DNA of 64,000 nucleotides from an uncultured Spirochaetota bacterium. Lineage in GTDB: Bacteria; Spirochaetota; Spirochaetia; Treponematales; Treponemataceae. The position numbers and the translations under genes were made by a program. Below, in pieces: positions 55,165 through 62,930 of the stretch (position 1 is the first letter of the stretch; each line of letters opens with the position of its first letter). Below the pieces are notes generated by a model. It worked only from the letters and a program-made list of their open reading frames with translations, was not told the origin of the DNA and searched no databases. The DNA is taken from assembly GCA_944389415.1 (NCBI GenBank), contig CALXMF010000009.1, positions 1-64,000 on the forward strand, in the 5' to 3' direction.

Positions 55165-55654
55165 GGACACAGGCGCCTTCGTGCGCGAGCAGAAACTCTT
55201 TTGCGTCCATTCCGGCGGAAAAACCTGTCAGACTGCCGTTTGAGCCGATAACACGGTGGCAGGGAATGACTATGAGAATGGGATTTTTTCCAATTGCGCT
55301 TCCTGCGGCGCGGCACGCGCGCGCGTTTCCAACAGCCTGTGCGATATGCCGGTATGTGCGCGTGCTTCCATAGGGGATTGCGCACAGCTGTCTCCATACC
55401 GCCTGCTGAAATGGTGTCCCGCTTGGATTGAGCGGCAGAGAAAAACTCCTGCGTGAACCGGCAAAATATTCCTGAAGCTCTTGGACCGTGTCGCTGATAA
55501 GCGGTGTGTCTCTCCATATACAGTCTGTCTCCCGGTATGCGCCGCCGCCAGTTTTATCGGTAGTTGCAAGGCGGTGTATGCGGATAAGAGATCCGTTTTC
55601 TTCTGCGATGAACAGCTGTCCTATTGGAGAATCCATAATGGCGGCGTATTTCAC
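55148..55654 (-). CDS. ogt: Methylated-DNA-protein-cysteine methyltransferase
   Basis: This encodes 168 residues from GTG 55654. The active site is VIPCHRVIG (about 125-133), and the winged helix [20 protein letters not shown] precedes it. It repairs O6-alkylguanine by taking the alkyl group onto Cys in a suicide reaction. The GTG overlaps the TGA of mntP by four bases (GTGA), so they are coupled. Confidence 0.92.
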   Translation of the reverse strand: MKYAAIMDSPIGQLFIAEENGSLIRIHRLATTDKTGGGAYRETDCIWRDTPLISDTVQELQEYFAGSRRSFSLPLNPSGTPFQQAVWRQLCAIPYGSTRTYRHIAQAVGNARACRAAGSAIGKNPILIVIPCHRVIGSNGSLTGFSAGMDAKEFLLAHEGACVLTQAE

Positions 55655-56214
55655 AGTGTGAGCACACCTGTGTGTTCAAGAAGAATTTTAAGCCCCATAA
55701 CGATAAGGATAATTCCTCCGGCAAGTTCCGCACGTGATTGATAGCGGCTGCCGAATACGGCGCCGGTTTTTAGCCCGGCAGCGGAAATGATGCATGTTAC
55801 CACGCCGATACAGCACGCTGCGGGAATGATGCGGACTTGCAGAAAAGCGAATGAGACACCGACTGCAAGCGCGTCTATACTTGTCGCGACAGCGAGCGGC
55901 AGCATAGTTTTAATTGCGAATGAGGGATTTGCGCATTCTCCTTCTTCCCGTGACTCACGGATCATGTTGCCGCCGATGAGAACAAGAAGTATAAAAGCTA
56001 TCCAGTGATCGTACGCTGATATCACCGACTGAAAACGGCTGCCTGCCAGATATCCCACGGTTGGCATAAGCGCCTGAAACCCGCCAAAATACAGTCCGAC
56101 TGTCAGCATCTGCGGAATAGTCGCCGATCCTGCGGACAGTCCTTTGCAGATAGAAACCGCAAACGCGTCCATAGAAAGCCCTACAGCGATAATAAGAAGC
56201 TCAATGAGTGACAT
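55651..56214 (-). CDS. mntP: Manganese efflux pump MntP
   Basis: This encodes 187 residues from ATG 56214; an upstream open frame is not used because the -10 is in it. Six membrane helices are seen. Motifs [14 protein letters not shown] and [13 protein letters not shown] contain the two metal-site Asp residues. It exports Mn2+. A minus-strand TATACT (56228-56223) lies nine bases before the ATG and no Shine-Dalgarno is visible. No yybP-ykoY riboswitch is seen. Confidence 0.9.
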   Translation of the reverse strand: MSLIELLIIAVGLSMDAFAVSICKGLSAGSATIPQMLTVGLYFGGFQALMPTVGYLAGSRFQSVISAYDHWIAFILLVLIGGNMIRESREEGECANPSFAIKTMLPLAVATSIDALAVGVSFAFLQVRIIPAACCIGVVTCIISAAGLKTGAVFGSRYQSRAELAGGIILIVMGLKILLEHTGVLTL

Positions 56215-56238
56215 ACTGCGCAAGTATAGCATAAAAAT

Positions 56239-56272
56239 TGCATATATGCTATAGTAACTGCATAAATATGCA
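56239..56272 (+). promoter_or_regulatory. ARG-box-like palindromes upstream of argG
   Basis: TGCAT-AAAT-ATGCA (56259-56272) is a palindrome like the ARG-box pattern TGNATWWWWATNCA. A partial copy TGCATATATGC (56239-56249) lies one turn or so upstream. ArgR control of argG is inference. Confidence 0.35.
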
Positions 56273-56286
56273 AGTGGAGGACACAC

Positions 56287-57552
56287 ATGAGCAAAGAAAA
56301 GGTTGTTTTGGCATATTCCGGCGGTCTTGATACGACTGTTATCATTCCGTGGCTCAAGGAAAATTACGATTACGACGTTATCGCTGTCTGTATCGATGTG
56401 GGACAGGGCGATGACTGGAAAAGTATAAAACAGCGCGCGCTTGATACAGGAGCGTCGGCGTGTTATGTAGTAGACGCGCGTGAAGAATATATTTCAGAAT
56501 ATATCTGGCCAGCGGTAAAAGCGAACGCGGTTTATGAGGACCGCTATCTGCTGGGAACATCAACAGCGCGCCCGCTTATCGGCAAAATTCTGGTTGAATA
56601 CGCGCGCCAGGAACAGGCAGCGGCAATTTGTCACGGGGCGACAGGAAAAGGCAATGACCAGGTACGGTTTGAGCTTGCTATCAAGGCGTTTGCCCCTGAT
56701 TTAAAAGTGATTGCCGCGTGGCGGGATCCTAAATGGAACATGGACAGCCGTGAGGCGGAAATCAAGTACCTTGAGGACCGCAATATTCCTGTTCCGATGA
56801 AAAAAGATCAGTCATACAGCCGGGATCTGAATATCTGGCACCTGTCTCACGAAGGACTGGAGCTTGAAAAGACAGAAAACGAGCCGAACTGGAAGCACAT
56901 GCTGCAGCTGACAGTAACGCCCGAAGAAGCGCCGGATAAGGCAGAATATGTGCAGATCGATTTTGAAAAAGGTATTCCCGTCGCCGTAAACGGCAAGAAA
57001 ATGAGCGCGCTTGATATCATGCTTGAGCTCAACCGCATTGGCGGGCGGAACGGAGTGGGACTTGTTGATATCTGCGAGAACCGCTGCGTGGGAATGAAGA
57101 GCCGGGGCGTATACGAGACACCCGGCGGCGCGATACTGTACTACGCGCACGAAATGCTTGACCATCTGTGTCTGGATCGGGATACGTATCATTATAAGCA
57201 GCAGGTGGCGCTGCGGATGGCGGAACTGATTTACGATGGCAAATGGTTTACCGTATTGATGGATTCGCTGCGCGCCTTTGTTGATAAGGCGGAAGAAACT
57301 GTTACCGGCTGGGTAAAGCTCAAGCTGTATAAAGGCACTATCGCCGGCGCTGGCTCTCATTCTCCATACAGTCTGTACAACGAGAGTATCGCATCATTTA
57401 CTACCGGAGAATTGTACGACCATAAAGACGCCCAGGGCTTTATCACGCTGTTTGGTCTGCCGCTGAAAGTACGCGCGATGATGGAGCAGGCTGCCGGTCA
57501 GGGACAGGCCGTAACTGAAAGCGCCAGTCTGAAAAAACGTCCCACCGAATAA
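56287..57552 (+). CDS. argG: Argininosuccinate synthase
   Basis: This encodes 421 residues with GGAGG upstream. [16 protein letters not shown] is the ATP-binding P-loop-like motif and [17 protein letters not shown] is conserved. It joins citrulline and aspartate. argF is 21 kb away, and argH is not in the window. A strong terminator follows. Confidence 0.95.
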   Translation: MSKEKVVLAYSGGLDTTVIIPWLKENYDYDVIAVCIDVGQGDDWKSIKQRALDTGASACYVVDAREEYISEYIWPAVKANAVYEDRYLLGTSTARPLIGKILVEYARQEQAAAICHGATGKGNDQVRFELAIKAFAPDLKVIAAWRDPKWNMDSREAEIKYLEDRNIPVPMKKDQSYSRDLNIWHLSHEGLELEKTENEPNWKHMLQLTVTPEEAPDKAEYVQIDFEKGIPVAVNGKKMSALDIMLELNRIGGRNGVGLVDICENRCVGMKSRGVYETPGGAILYYAHEMLDHLCLDRDTYHYKQQVALRMAELIYDGKWFTVLMDSLRAFVDKAEETVTGWVKLKLYKGTIAGAGSHSPYSLYNESIASFTTGELYDHKDAQGFITLFGLPLKVRAMMEQAAGQGQAVTESASLKKRPTE

Positions 57553-57587
57553 GTCGTATATAATAGAAGAAACTTTTAAACCGCATA

Positions 57588-57637
57588 CCGGGCCGGAAAG
57601 CCGTTTCGCCATGGGACGGGTTTTTCCGGCTTTTTTT
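57588..57637 (+). terminator. Terminator of argG
   Basis: GCCGGAAA with GCCGT pairs TTTCCGGC with ACGGG, then seven T residues. A stem of more than ten pairs. Confidence 0.85.
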
Positions 57638-57716
57638 ATTCCTCTTTCGTTTTTATACATCAAAATATTGTTGCATAACGCTTGATAACAGCAATAAAAT
57701 GTGGTATATTCCACAT

Positions 57717-57740
57717 ATAACAACAATATATTGTTGTTAT
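57717..57740. repeat. Perfect 24-bp palindrome
   Basis: ATAACAACAATA followed by TATTGTTGTTAT, fully symmetrical. Adjacent to a second palindrome at 57699-57716. It fits a regulator binding site or cruciform, not a terminator (no T tract). Confidence 0.7.
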
Positions 57741-57882
57741 ACAGGCGTATGCCGTCTGACGCAGATCCTGTTCCGGCAGGAGTGCGCGGACATTATCGGA
57801 GAGGGTATGCATCGCTGAAACAGCTTTTTACGGGCGCGGTACGCTCAGAAGACCGTTTTATAAGCTGTCAGGCATAACAAAA

Positions 57883-57992
57883 ATAACCTTCTTTTAGAAC
57901 AAAATAAGTCTATTTTTTAAACGAAAAAAGACTATCTTTAAAACAAAAATAATGTATCTTTGAGCCAAAAAAAGACTATTTTTGTTTGAAAG
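57883..57992. repeat. Five degenerate 22-bp tandem repeats
   Basis: Units start at 57883, 57905, 57927, 57949 and 57971. The conserved core (CTATCTTT or CTATTTTT) falls exactly every 22 bp, preceded mostly by AA-rich and GA and followed by an A-rich tail. A and T tracts repeat with the 22-bp period, so the DNA may be bent. Confidence 0.7.
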
Positions 57993-58074
57993 ATACAGTA
58001 AAAACGTTTTGAATTTAATCTTTTATTGAATCAAAAAAAGATTAAAAATGAAATGATTCATAGTATTACCTATC

Positions 58075-59622
58075 GTGGCTGAACAGGAAACACAACAAAA
58101 TACCTATCAGAGCAGCACTAAACGCATCGCCAAAAACACTCTCATGCTGTACTTCAGGCAGATACTGATACTGCTGGTAAGTCTGTATACGGTGCGGGTG
58201 GTGCTGAACACATTAGGTGCCGAGGATTACGGCATTTACAACGTGGTGGCGGGAGTTGTCACCATGTTCAGCTTTCTTTCCGGCGCTATGGCTACCGCGA
58301 GCCAGCGCTACTTTGCCTTTGAGATGGGGCGGGGAAATGAGGAAGGATTACAGAAAGTATTCAGCGTGACCATGACTATCTATGTGCTTCTTGCGCTGGT
58401 CATTGTGGTGCTTGCTGAGACAGTGGGCTTATGGTTTGTGAATACCAGACTGGTGATACCGGCGCAGCGGATGACGGCGGCACGGTGGATATATCAGTTT
58501 GCGATACTGTCTTTTATGGTGACGCTGCTTACGACGCCGTATATGGCCTCGATTATCGCTCATGAAAACATGAATGTGTATGCCTATGTGAGCATAGCGG
58601 AGGCGGCTCTTAAACTGGGCATTGTATTTGTGCTGCGGGTGCTGCCGTACGACAAGCTGATTGTGTATGGGGCGCTGCTCTTGCTTGTGGCGTGTATAAA
58701 TACCGGACTGTATCGGGGATATTGTAAACGGCGGTATGCTGAATGCCGCTTTCGCCTGCTGTGGGATAGGGCGCTGTTTACTGAGCTGGTATCGTACAGC
58801 GGGTGGAATCTGTTTGGCGCAAGTGTCGGCATTGTAAAAAATCAAATCATCAATATTTTGCTGAATCTGTTTTTTGGGCCGCTGGTAAACGCGGCGCGTG
58901 CTGTTTCTGCGCAGGTGAATAGTGCGGTAGTGAGTTTTTCTCAGAATTTTTCTACAGCAATGCGGCCGCAGATTATAAAAAATTATGCCGCAGAAAACTA
59001 TGAAGAGACAATGCGGCTTGTCCTTAGGGGATGCAAGGGAACGTTCTTTTTGATGTATCTGTTCGCGCTGCCGCTTATGATAGAGATGCCGTATGTGTTA
59101 AAACTCTGGCTGAAAGAACCGCCTGAGCTGTCGGTATTATTTACCCGGCTGGCGCTGCTTGACGCGCTGATAGATTCAATCAGTTATCCGATTATGACGC
59201 TTGCGCAGGCAACAGGAAAGATAAAACTGTATCAGGGAGTAGTGGGCGGTGTGCTGCTGCTGAATCTTCCTGTTTCATACTGTGTGCTCAGACTTGGAGC
59301 GCCGGCATATTCGGTGATGATAATTGCTGCGGTGATAACCTTGCTTGCGTTTATTATCCGGTTGTGCATTGTACGGCATCTTGCAAAATTGTCTCTTGTT
59401 CAGTTTGTCACTAAAACAGCGCTTCCGGTACTGGCAGTAGCGGTGTGTGCGGGTGTGCTGCCGATGATGATAAACAGTCGTCTGGCACAGGGAATGCTTC
59501 GGCTGTGTGTTACTGTTGTTATCAGCTGCTGTTCAACAGCTTTATTTGTGTGGTTTATCGGCCTTTCTGGTGAAGAGCGGGTTTCTGTGTCCAGTATGAT
59601 AAGGAGAAAATTACATGCCTGA
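58075..59622 (+). CDS. Polysaccharide flippase, Wzx/MVF type
   Basis: This encodes 515 residues from GTG 58075 (no clear Shine-Dalgarno). About 12 to 14 membrane helices are seen. The N-terminal pattern RIAKNTLMLYFRQILILLVS, then RVVLNTLGAEDYGIYNVVAG, is typical of O-antigen exporters of the MATE/MVF superfamily. It moves lipid-linked glycan units across the inner membrane. The next gene begins eight bases before its stop. Confidence 0.85.
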   Translation: MAEQETQQNTYQSSTKRIAKNTLMLYFRQILILLVSLYTVRVVLNTLGAEDYGIYNVVAGVVTMFSFLSGAMATASQRYFAFEMGRGNEEGLQKVFSVTMTIYVLLALVIVVLAETVGLWFVNTRLVIPAQRMTAARWIYQFAILSFMVTLLTTPYMASIIAHENMNVYAYVSIAEAALKLGIVFVLRVLPYDKLIVYGALLLLVACINTGLYRGYCKRRYAECRFRLLWDRALFTELVSYSGWNLFGASVGIVKNQIINILLNLFFGPLVNAARAVSAQVNSAVVSFSQNFSTAMRPQIIKNYAAENYEETMRLVLRGCKGTFFLMYLFALPLMIEMPYVLKLWLKEPPELSVLFTRLALLDALIDSISYPIMTLAQATGKIKLYQGVVGGVLLLNLPVSYCVLRLGAPAYSVMIIAAVITLLAFIIRLCIVRHLAKLSLVQFVTKTALPVLAVAVCAGVLPMMINSRLAQGMLRLCVTVVISCCSTALFVWFIGLSGEERVSVSSMIRRKLHA

Positions 59623-60805
59623 TCTCCCATCAACAACATGCACCGGGTGTGGAACGTGTGCGCAGATATGTCCTGTACATGCAATAGATATGCGTGCATC
59701 CTCTGAAGGTTTTCTCTACCCGTTTATAGAACCTGATACGTGTGTAGGTTGCAATGTATGTGAAAAGCGCTGTCCTGTCTTGCATCCTCCTACGGCACAT
59801 AGTACACAGATTGAAACATACGGCTGTATAAATAAGAATGAACAAATTCGCAATGACAGTTCTTCCGGAGGTGTGTTCAGCGCCTGTGCGGAATATATTA
59901 TTGATACAGGCGGTGTCGTGTTTGGCGCGCGCTTTGATGCTGATTTTTCAGTTGTTCATGGATATGCGCAGACGAGAGAAGAATTAGCGGCATTTCGCGG
60001 TTCTAAGTATGTGCAAAGTACTTTGGGCAATGCGTATGCAGACTGCAAGCGATTTCTTGAATCTGGCAGATGTGTGCTGTTCACCGGAACTCCCTGTCAG
60101 ATTGGCGGACTGAAGGCGTATTTGAACAAGGAATATGAACAGTTGTATCTGATGGATATCATCTGCCATGGAGTACCTTCACCGCTGTTATGGAAAAAAT
60201 ATGTTGCTTACAGAGCCGGACAGGCGAATTCGCCTGTCCGGAGAATCGCTTTCAGACACAAGAATTGTGGTTGGAAGCGATACTCCGCTGCATTTTCCTT
60301 TGAAAATGCAGCGGAGTATCGGGCAACTTTAGATAAAGATTCTTATATGCAACTATTTTTGCGGGATGTATGTTTAAGAGAATCGTGTTACGCGTGTTCT
60401 TTTAAAACAGAACATCGTGTGTCTGATATAACTGTTGCTGATTTCTGGGGTGTGGAATCAGTCTGCCCACAGCTGTTTGATGATAAAGGTACGTCTTTGG
60501 TTCTGGTACAGTCAGAACAGGGGAAAAAACTGTTTGAAGCAGCTGCTCAAATGCTTACTATACAGAAAGTATCGTTATCAGAAGGCATCAGATCAAATCC
60601 GTCATTGATTACTTCTGCAAGGAGACCAAAAAGACGAGATTCTTTTTTTCATGAACTTGAAGAAAAAACTCTGGAAGCGGTATTCAGAAAGTATGGACGG
60701 GACACCCTGTGTAAACGATGCTATCTGTTTGCAAAACGATGTATACGAAAACTTATCGGCAATAAAGGCACAGCTGCGGTAAAAAAACTGCTGGGAAAAG
60801 GGTAA
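59615..60805 (+). CDS. FrhB-family 4Fe-4S protein of polysaccharide locus
   Basis: This encodes 396 residues with AAGGAG upstream. Two ferredoxin-type clusters occur at the N-terminus (CTGCGTCAQICP at about 8-19; CVGCNVCEKRCP at about 43-54). The F420 hydrogenase/dehydrogenase beta subunit fold covers the rest (GSKYVQSTLGNAYADCKRF; TGTPCQIGGLKAYL; IICHGVPSPLLWKKY). Such proteins in EPS loci probably act as redox partners in sugar modification, and lie near pyruvyltransferases as here. Coupled to the flippase and the acyltransferase. Confidence 0.85.
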   Translation: MPDLPSTTCTGCGTCAQICPVHAIDMRASSEGFLYPFIEPDTCVGCNVCEKRCPVLHPPTAHSTQIETYGCINKNEQIRNDSSSGGVFSACAEYIIDTGGVVFGARFDADFSVVHGYAQTREELAAFRGSKYVQSTLGNAYADCKRFLESGRCVLFTGTPCQIGGLKAYLNKEYEQLYLMDIICHGVPSPLLWKKYVAYRAGQANSPVRRIAFRHKNCGWKRYSAAFSFENAAEYRATLDKDSYMQLFLRDVCLRESCYACSFKTEHRVSDITVADFWGVESVCPQLFDDKGTSLVLVQSEQGKKLFEAAAQMLTIQKVSLSEGIRSNPSLITSARRPKRRDSFFHELEEKTLEAVFRKYGRDTLCKRCYLFAKRCIRKLIGNKGTAAVKKLLGKG

Positions 60806-61837
60806 TGGTAAGCGCGGCCCCTGTTAAACGCATAGCGTATTATGATTTTCTCCGTGGTATTGCGATTGTGATGGTTGTCGCAATCCATACTATGGGGTTT
60901 ATATATGAGTACTCCGCTATTTCTTTTACTGCGGTGTTAATCAGACAAATATTAAACTGTGCTGTTCCTGTGTTTTGTGTTTCCAGCGCTTTTTTTCTTA
61001 TAAAGAAAGATATTCAGGGAAAGCGGTATAGAGAATATCTGTTAAAACAGTGTATCCGGGTATATGTGCCATTACTGGTATTTTCTGTACCATATTTGCT
61101 GCATGATTTATTGGATAAAAAAGATAAAATAATAAGTATGTTAAAATTTATCGGGGGGGGGGTACAGTGTATATTATTTTGCCGCGCTTATTATCCAGTT
61201 TTATATACTGCTGCCTTTATTTCAAAAGTATAAAATACTGAGGAATCCATGGGCAATGGGAAGTATTAGTTTTCTGTGGGTATTTGTATATGTGTATATT
61301 GTTCAGCCTGTACATCCGCTGCCGCTTGTATTGTATGGCGGACCGATATGCTGTTTTATTGTTTATTTTGCGCTGGGAAGTGCTTTACAGCAGGATAAAT
61401 TAAAAGAACACATCCCAATCCGGCTGTACATTATCGCTACGTGTCTGATGCTTGTGATAAGTTGTGCGGAAGCATATTTCCTGATGGAAAGAAATGATAG
61501 TTTAACTGGAATTGGATTAAAACCATCTGCTGTGTTGTTTTCGGTATGTATGTGTTTAATCCTGTATTCTGACAGATGTGCTGCAAACTATTCAGAAAAT
61601 ACTGTTAGCAAGCAGCTGTGTAATTTGGGAAGATACAGCTATGGTATTTATTTGCTGCATATGTATTGTTTGTCAGTGCTGCATAAACTGATTGTGAAAA
61701 CAGGATATGAAATCACCAGTTTCAGATTATTCTGGTGGGCGGCATATACATTTGTTGTATTACTGCTTAGTTATATATTACTTAGGATTGCAAAAAAAAT
61801 TAATCCTAAAGTCTCCCGGTTGTGTTTGGGAGTATAA
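60805..61837 (+). pseudogene. Acyltransferase 3, out of frame at a G10 tract (phase-variable candidate)
   Basis: The first part (60805-61233) reads YYDFLRGIAIVMVVAIHTMG, an acyltransferase-3 start (residues 12-31), and stops after 142 residues. From the G tract at 61153-61162, deletion of one G puts the downstream frame (61163-61837) in line: SVYYFAALIIQFYILLPLFQ and further membrane helices up to SRLCLGV. The restored product would have about 343 residues with about ten helices, an O-acetylase-type membrane acyltransferase that decorates glycans. The TAATG overlap with the FrhB-type gene (60803-60807) shows translation is meant to reach it. Confidence 0.85.
61153..61162 (+). repeat. Homopolymeric G10 tract
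   Basis: Ten consecutive G within the acyltransferase coding region. Slippage by one base switches the frame; 9 or 12 Gs give the full protein. A sequencing error in the tract cannot be excluded. Confidence 0.85.
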
Positions 61838-61840
61838 CTA

Positions 61841-61878
61841 ACGAAAATCGGCATCATGATTTTCTGGTGGTCAGAAGA
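61841..61878 (+). pseudogene. Remnant of pyruvyltransferase 5' end
   Basis: 38 bp closely match 63628-63665, the start of the pyruvyltransferase gene, except that ATG is ACG and few bases differ. After SEE/SED the two diverge and a stop follows. It lies four bases after the acyltransferase stop, where the gene would be expected if the locus were uninterrupted. Confidence 0.75.
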
Positions 61879-61926
61879 GGCAATATAAAAGTTTATAAGA
61901 ATAATTCGTGAAGATAAGAAACTCCA

Positions 61927-61996
61927 AAAAGGAGGGGTACTGAAAAGATAATTGATTTTAGGGATATCTCGTGTTATATTTGTATCATACGGAGGA
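61927..61996 (+). repeat. 70-bp promoter/leader repeat, copy 1
   Basis: This matches 62698-62767 over 70 bp with few differences. It holds TTGATT (61952-61957), 17 bases, TATATT (61975-61980), and ends in GGAGGA, the Shine-Dalgarno of the antitoxin gene. Confidence 0.8.
61952..61980 (+). promoter_or_regulatory. Promoter of YafQ-type module
   Basis: TTGATT-17-TATATT. The leader is about 15 nt before ATG 62002. Confidence 0.65.
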
Positions 61997-62001
61997 TTTT
62001 T

Positions 62002-62223
62002 ATGGTTGTGAGTATGACGATTCAAAATGCGGATGATGCTCTTATTACCGCTCTGAAAAGCGTATGTGCTCTGTATCCTGACGTTATTGTTTCTATAAAA
62101 GAACAGAATTCTCCGGCAGATGAACTGAAGGCGGAACGGGCAGCCATCATGAAAGCGATTGACAGTGGAACGTTGAAAACGTTTGCTTCCATGGATGAAT
62201 ATGAGGCTGCTCATGGTTTATAG
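62002..62223 (+). CDS. Antitoxin of YafQ-type module
   Basis: This encodes 73 residues with GGAGGA upstream. The N-terminus (MTIQNADDALITALKSV) has an amphipathic pattern, and the C-terminus (KAIDSGTLKTFASMDEYEAA) resembles the toxin-binding end of small type II antitoxins. No ribbon-helix-helix signature is clear. The toxin ATG lies inside its last codons (11-base overlap), the usual order antitoxin then toxin. Confidence 0.7.
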   Translation: MVVSMTIQNADDALITALKSVCALYPDVIVSIKEQNSPADELKAERAAIMKAIDSGTLKTFASMDEYEAAHGL

Positions 62224-62482
62224 AATCGCCACAACAAAACGGTTTGACAAGGAATATGCGAAATTATCACTGGCGGACAGAAAACTGGCGAAAGAAGTTA
62301 TAAACCGTCTTGCCAATGATGAGATTCTTGAGCCGAAATACAGGGATCATCCTTTAAAAGGTGAACTAGACGGGTTCAGAGATTGCCATGTAAAACCCGA
62401 TTTAGTGCTGATTTACACAAAAGATAAAAATGCGCTTATACTAACAGCGTTCAGAATAAACTCTCACAGTGAATTATTCTGA
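62213..62482 (+). CDS. YafQ-family mRNA interferase toxin
   Basis: This encodes 89 residues from ATG 62213. The RelE/YafQ fold is seen: TTKRFDKEYAKLS at the N-terminus, YRDHPLKGELDGFRDCHVKP in the middle and SHSELF at the end. The His residues of YafQ catalysis (DHP, CHVKPD and the last SHS) and the Asp are kept; the YafQ Trp after Asp is Leu here. Ribosome-dependent mRNA cleavage would be the activity. Start earlier at 62183 is unlikely. Confidence 0.8.
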   Translation: MVYRIATTKRFDKEYAKLSLADRKLAKEVINRLANDEILEPKYRDHPLKGELDGFRDCHVKPDLVLIYTKDKNALILTAFRINSHSELF

Positions 62483-62509
62483 CTGATTCAGTAAATCTCT
62501 TATTTTTAA

Positions 62510-62623
62510 CCGAAAATCATTTTTTCTTTTCAGCCTGAAATATACTATGGCTGATTATTCAGAACAGAAACAGTTAGTTTTCTTCACTATGCATAATTTA
62601 CCGTATTATTGTTCATGCCGTAG
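62510..62623 (+). repeat. 115-bp direct repeat, copy 1
   Basis: Nearly identical to 63501-63615. Both begin at CCG and end with GCCGTAG. They bracket the 51-aa/GNAT module. Confidence 0.85.
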
Positions 62624-62635
62624 TGGGGGGATGTG

Positions 62636-62722
62636 ATGAACAATACGGAAGATACAGTAACAAAATATGATAAATCATTTACAGGAATAAAGCATCTAAA
62701 AGGAGGTGTGCTGAAAGGATAA
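62636..62722 (+). pseudogene. Possible truncated gene start (28 codons)
   Basis: After repeat A copy 1 there is ATG at 62636 with GGGGGG upstream and a 28-codon open frame that stops just before the promoter of the next module. Repeat A copy 2 is followed in the same place by the real pyruvyltransferase start. So this may be what is left of another polysaccharide gene. The origin is not recognised. Confidence 0.35.
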
Positions 62723-62767
62723 TTGATTTTAGGGATATACTGTGTTATATTTGTATTAAGTGGAGGA
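62698..62767 (+). repeat. 70-bp promoter/leader repeat, copy 2
   Basis: This matches 61927-61996. TTGATT (62723-62728), 17 bases, TATATT (62746-62751), GGAGGA at the end. Confidence 0.8.
62723..62751 (+). promoter_or_regulatory. Promoter of GNAT module
   Basis: TTGATT-17-TATATT, same as the YafQ module, about 23 bases before ATG 62775. Confidence 0.65.
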
Positions 62768-62774
62768 GTTCAAT

Positions 62775-62930
62775 ATGGCAATGATAAAACCATTTCAGCC
62801 GTCTGTTGCAGAAAGTATTGAAATTTGGAAAAAAATTGTCGCAGCCGTGCTGAAAAAACCTACCGAAGAACAAATTAAGAAAATGCAGGAAGAAGCAGAA
62901 GAATTCAGTAAGGTTTGTGCAGATGATTGA
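62775..62930 (+). CDS. 51-residue helical protein, candidate antitoxin
   Basis: This encodes MAMIKPFQPSVAESIEIW and then a Lys/Glu-rich helix (EEQIKKMQEEAEEFSKV), 51 residues. GGAGGA is upstream. It resembles no known antitoxin by eye: no RHH, no HTH. It precedes the GNAT-like gene with an eight-base overlap, the order of type II pairs, and shares its promoter with a known toxin-antitoxin module. Confidence 0.6.
   Translation: MAMIKPFQPSVAESIEIWKKIVAAVLKKPTEEQIKKMQEEAEEFSKVCADD

Larger units (their letters stand above)
57638..58074. other. Gene-free region with palindromes and tandem repeats
   Basis: No gene is seen. Two palindromes abut: 57699-57716 (ATGTGG/CCACAT arms) and 57717-57740 (perfect 24-bp, ATAACAACAATA arms). 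A stem-loop with ACAGCTT/AAGCTGT and inner ACGG/CCGT pairs covers 57820-57868. A 22-bp tandem array covers 57883-57992. A hairpin TTTAATCTTTT/AAAAGATTAAA covers 58014-58046, just before the wzx start. The region opens the polysaccharide locus. Confidence 0.7.
62483..62774. other. Interval between two small modules with repeats
   Basis: It holds repeat A copy 1 (62510-62623), a 28-codon frame from ATG 62636 (MNNTEDTVTKYDKSF) that runs to TAA at 62720-62722, and repeat B copy 2 (62698-62767). The 28-codon frame may be a broken gene start; nothing else is seen. Confidence 0.65.

Noticed and set aside
56215-56286. yybP-ykoY Mn2+ riboswitch before mntP
   Set aside because: Only 72 bp lie between mntP and argG and no riboswitch fold is visible.
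57883-57992. CRISPR array
   Set aside because: Units are contiguous 22-mers without unique spacers, and no cas genes are seen.
62624-62630. Second phase-variable G tract
   Set aside because: Only six Gs, upstream of a tiny frame; too short to be a likely slippage switch.
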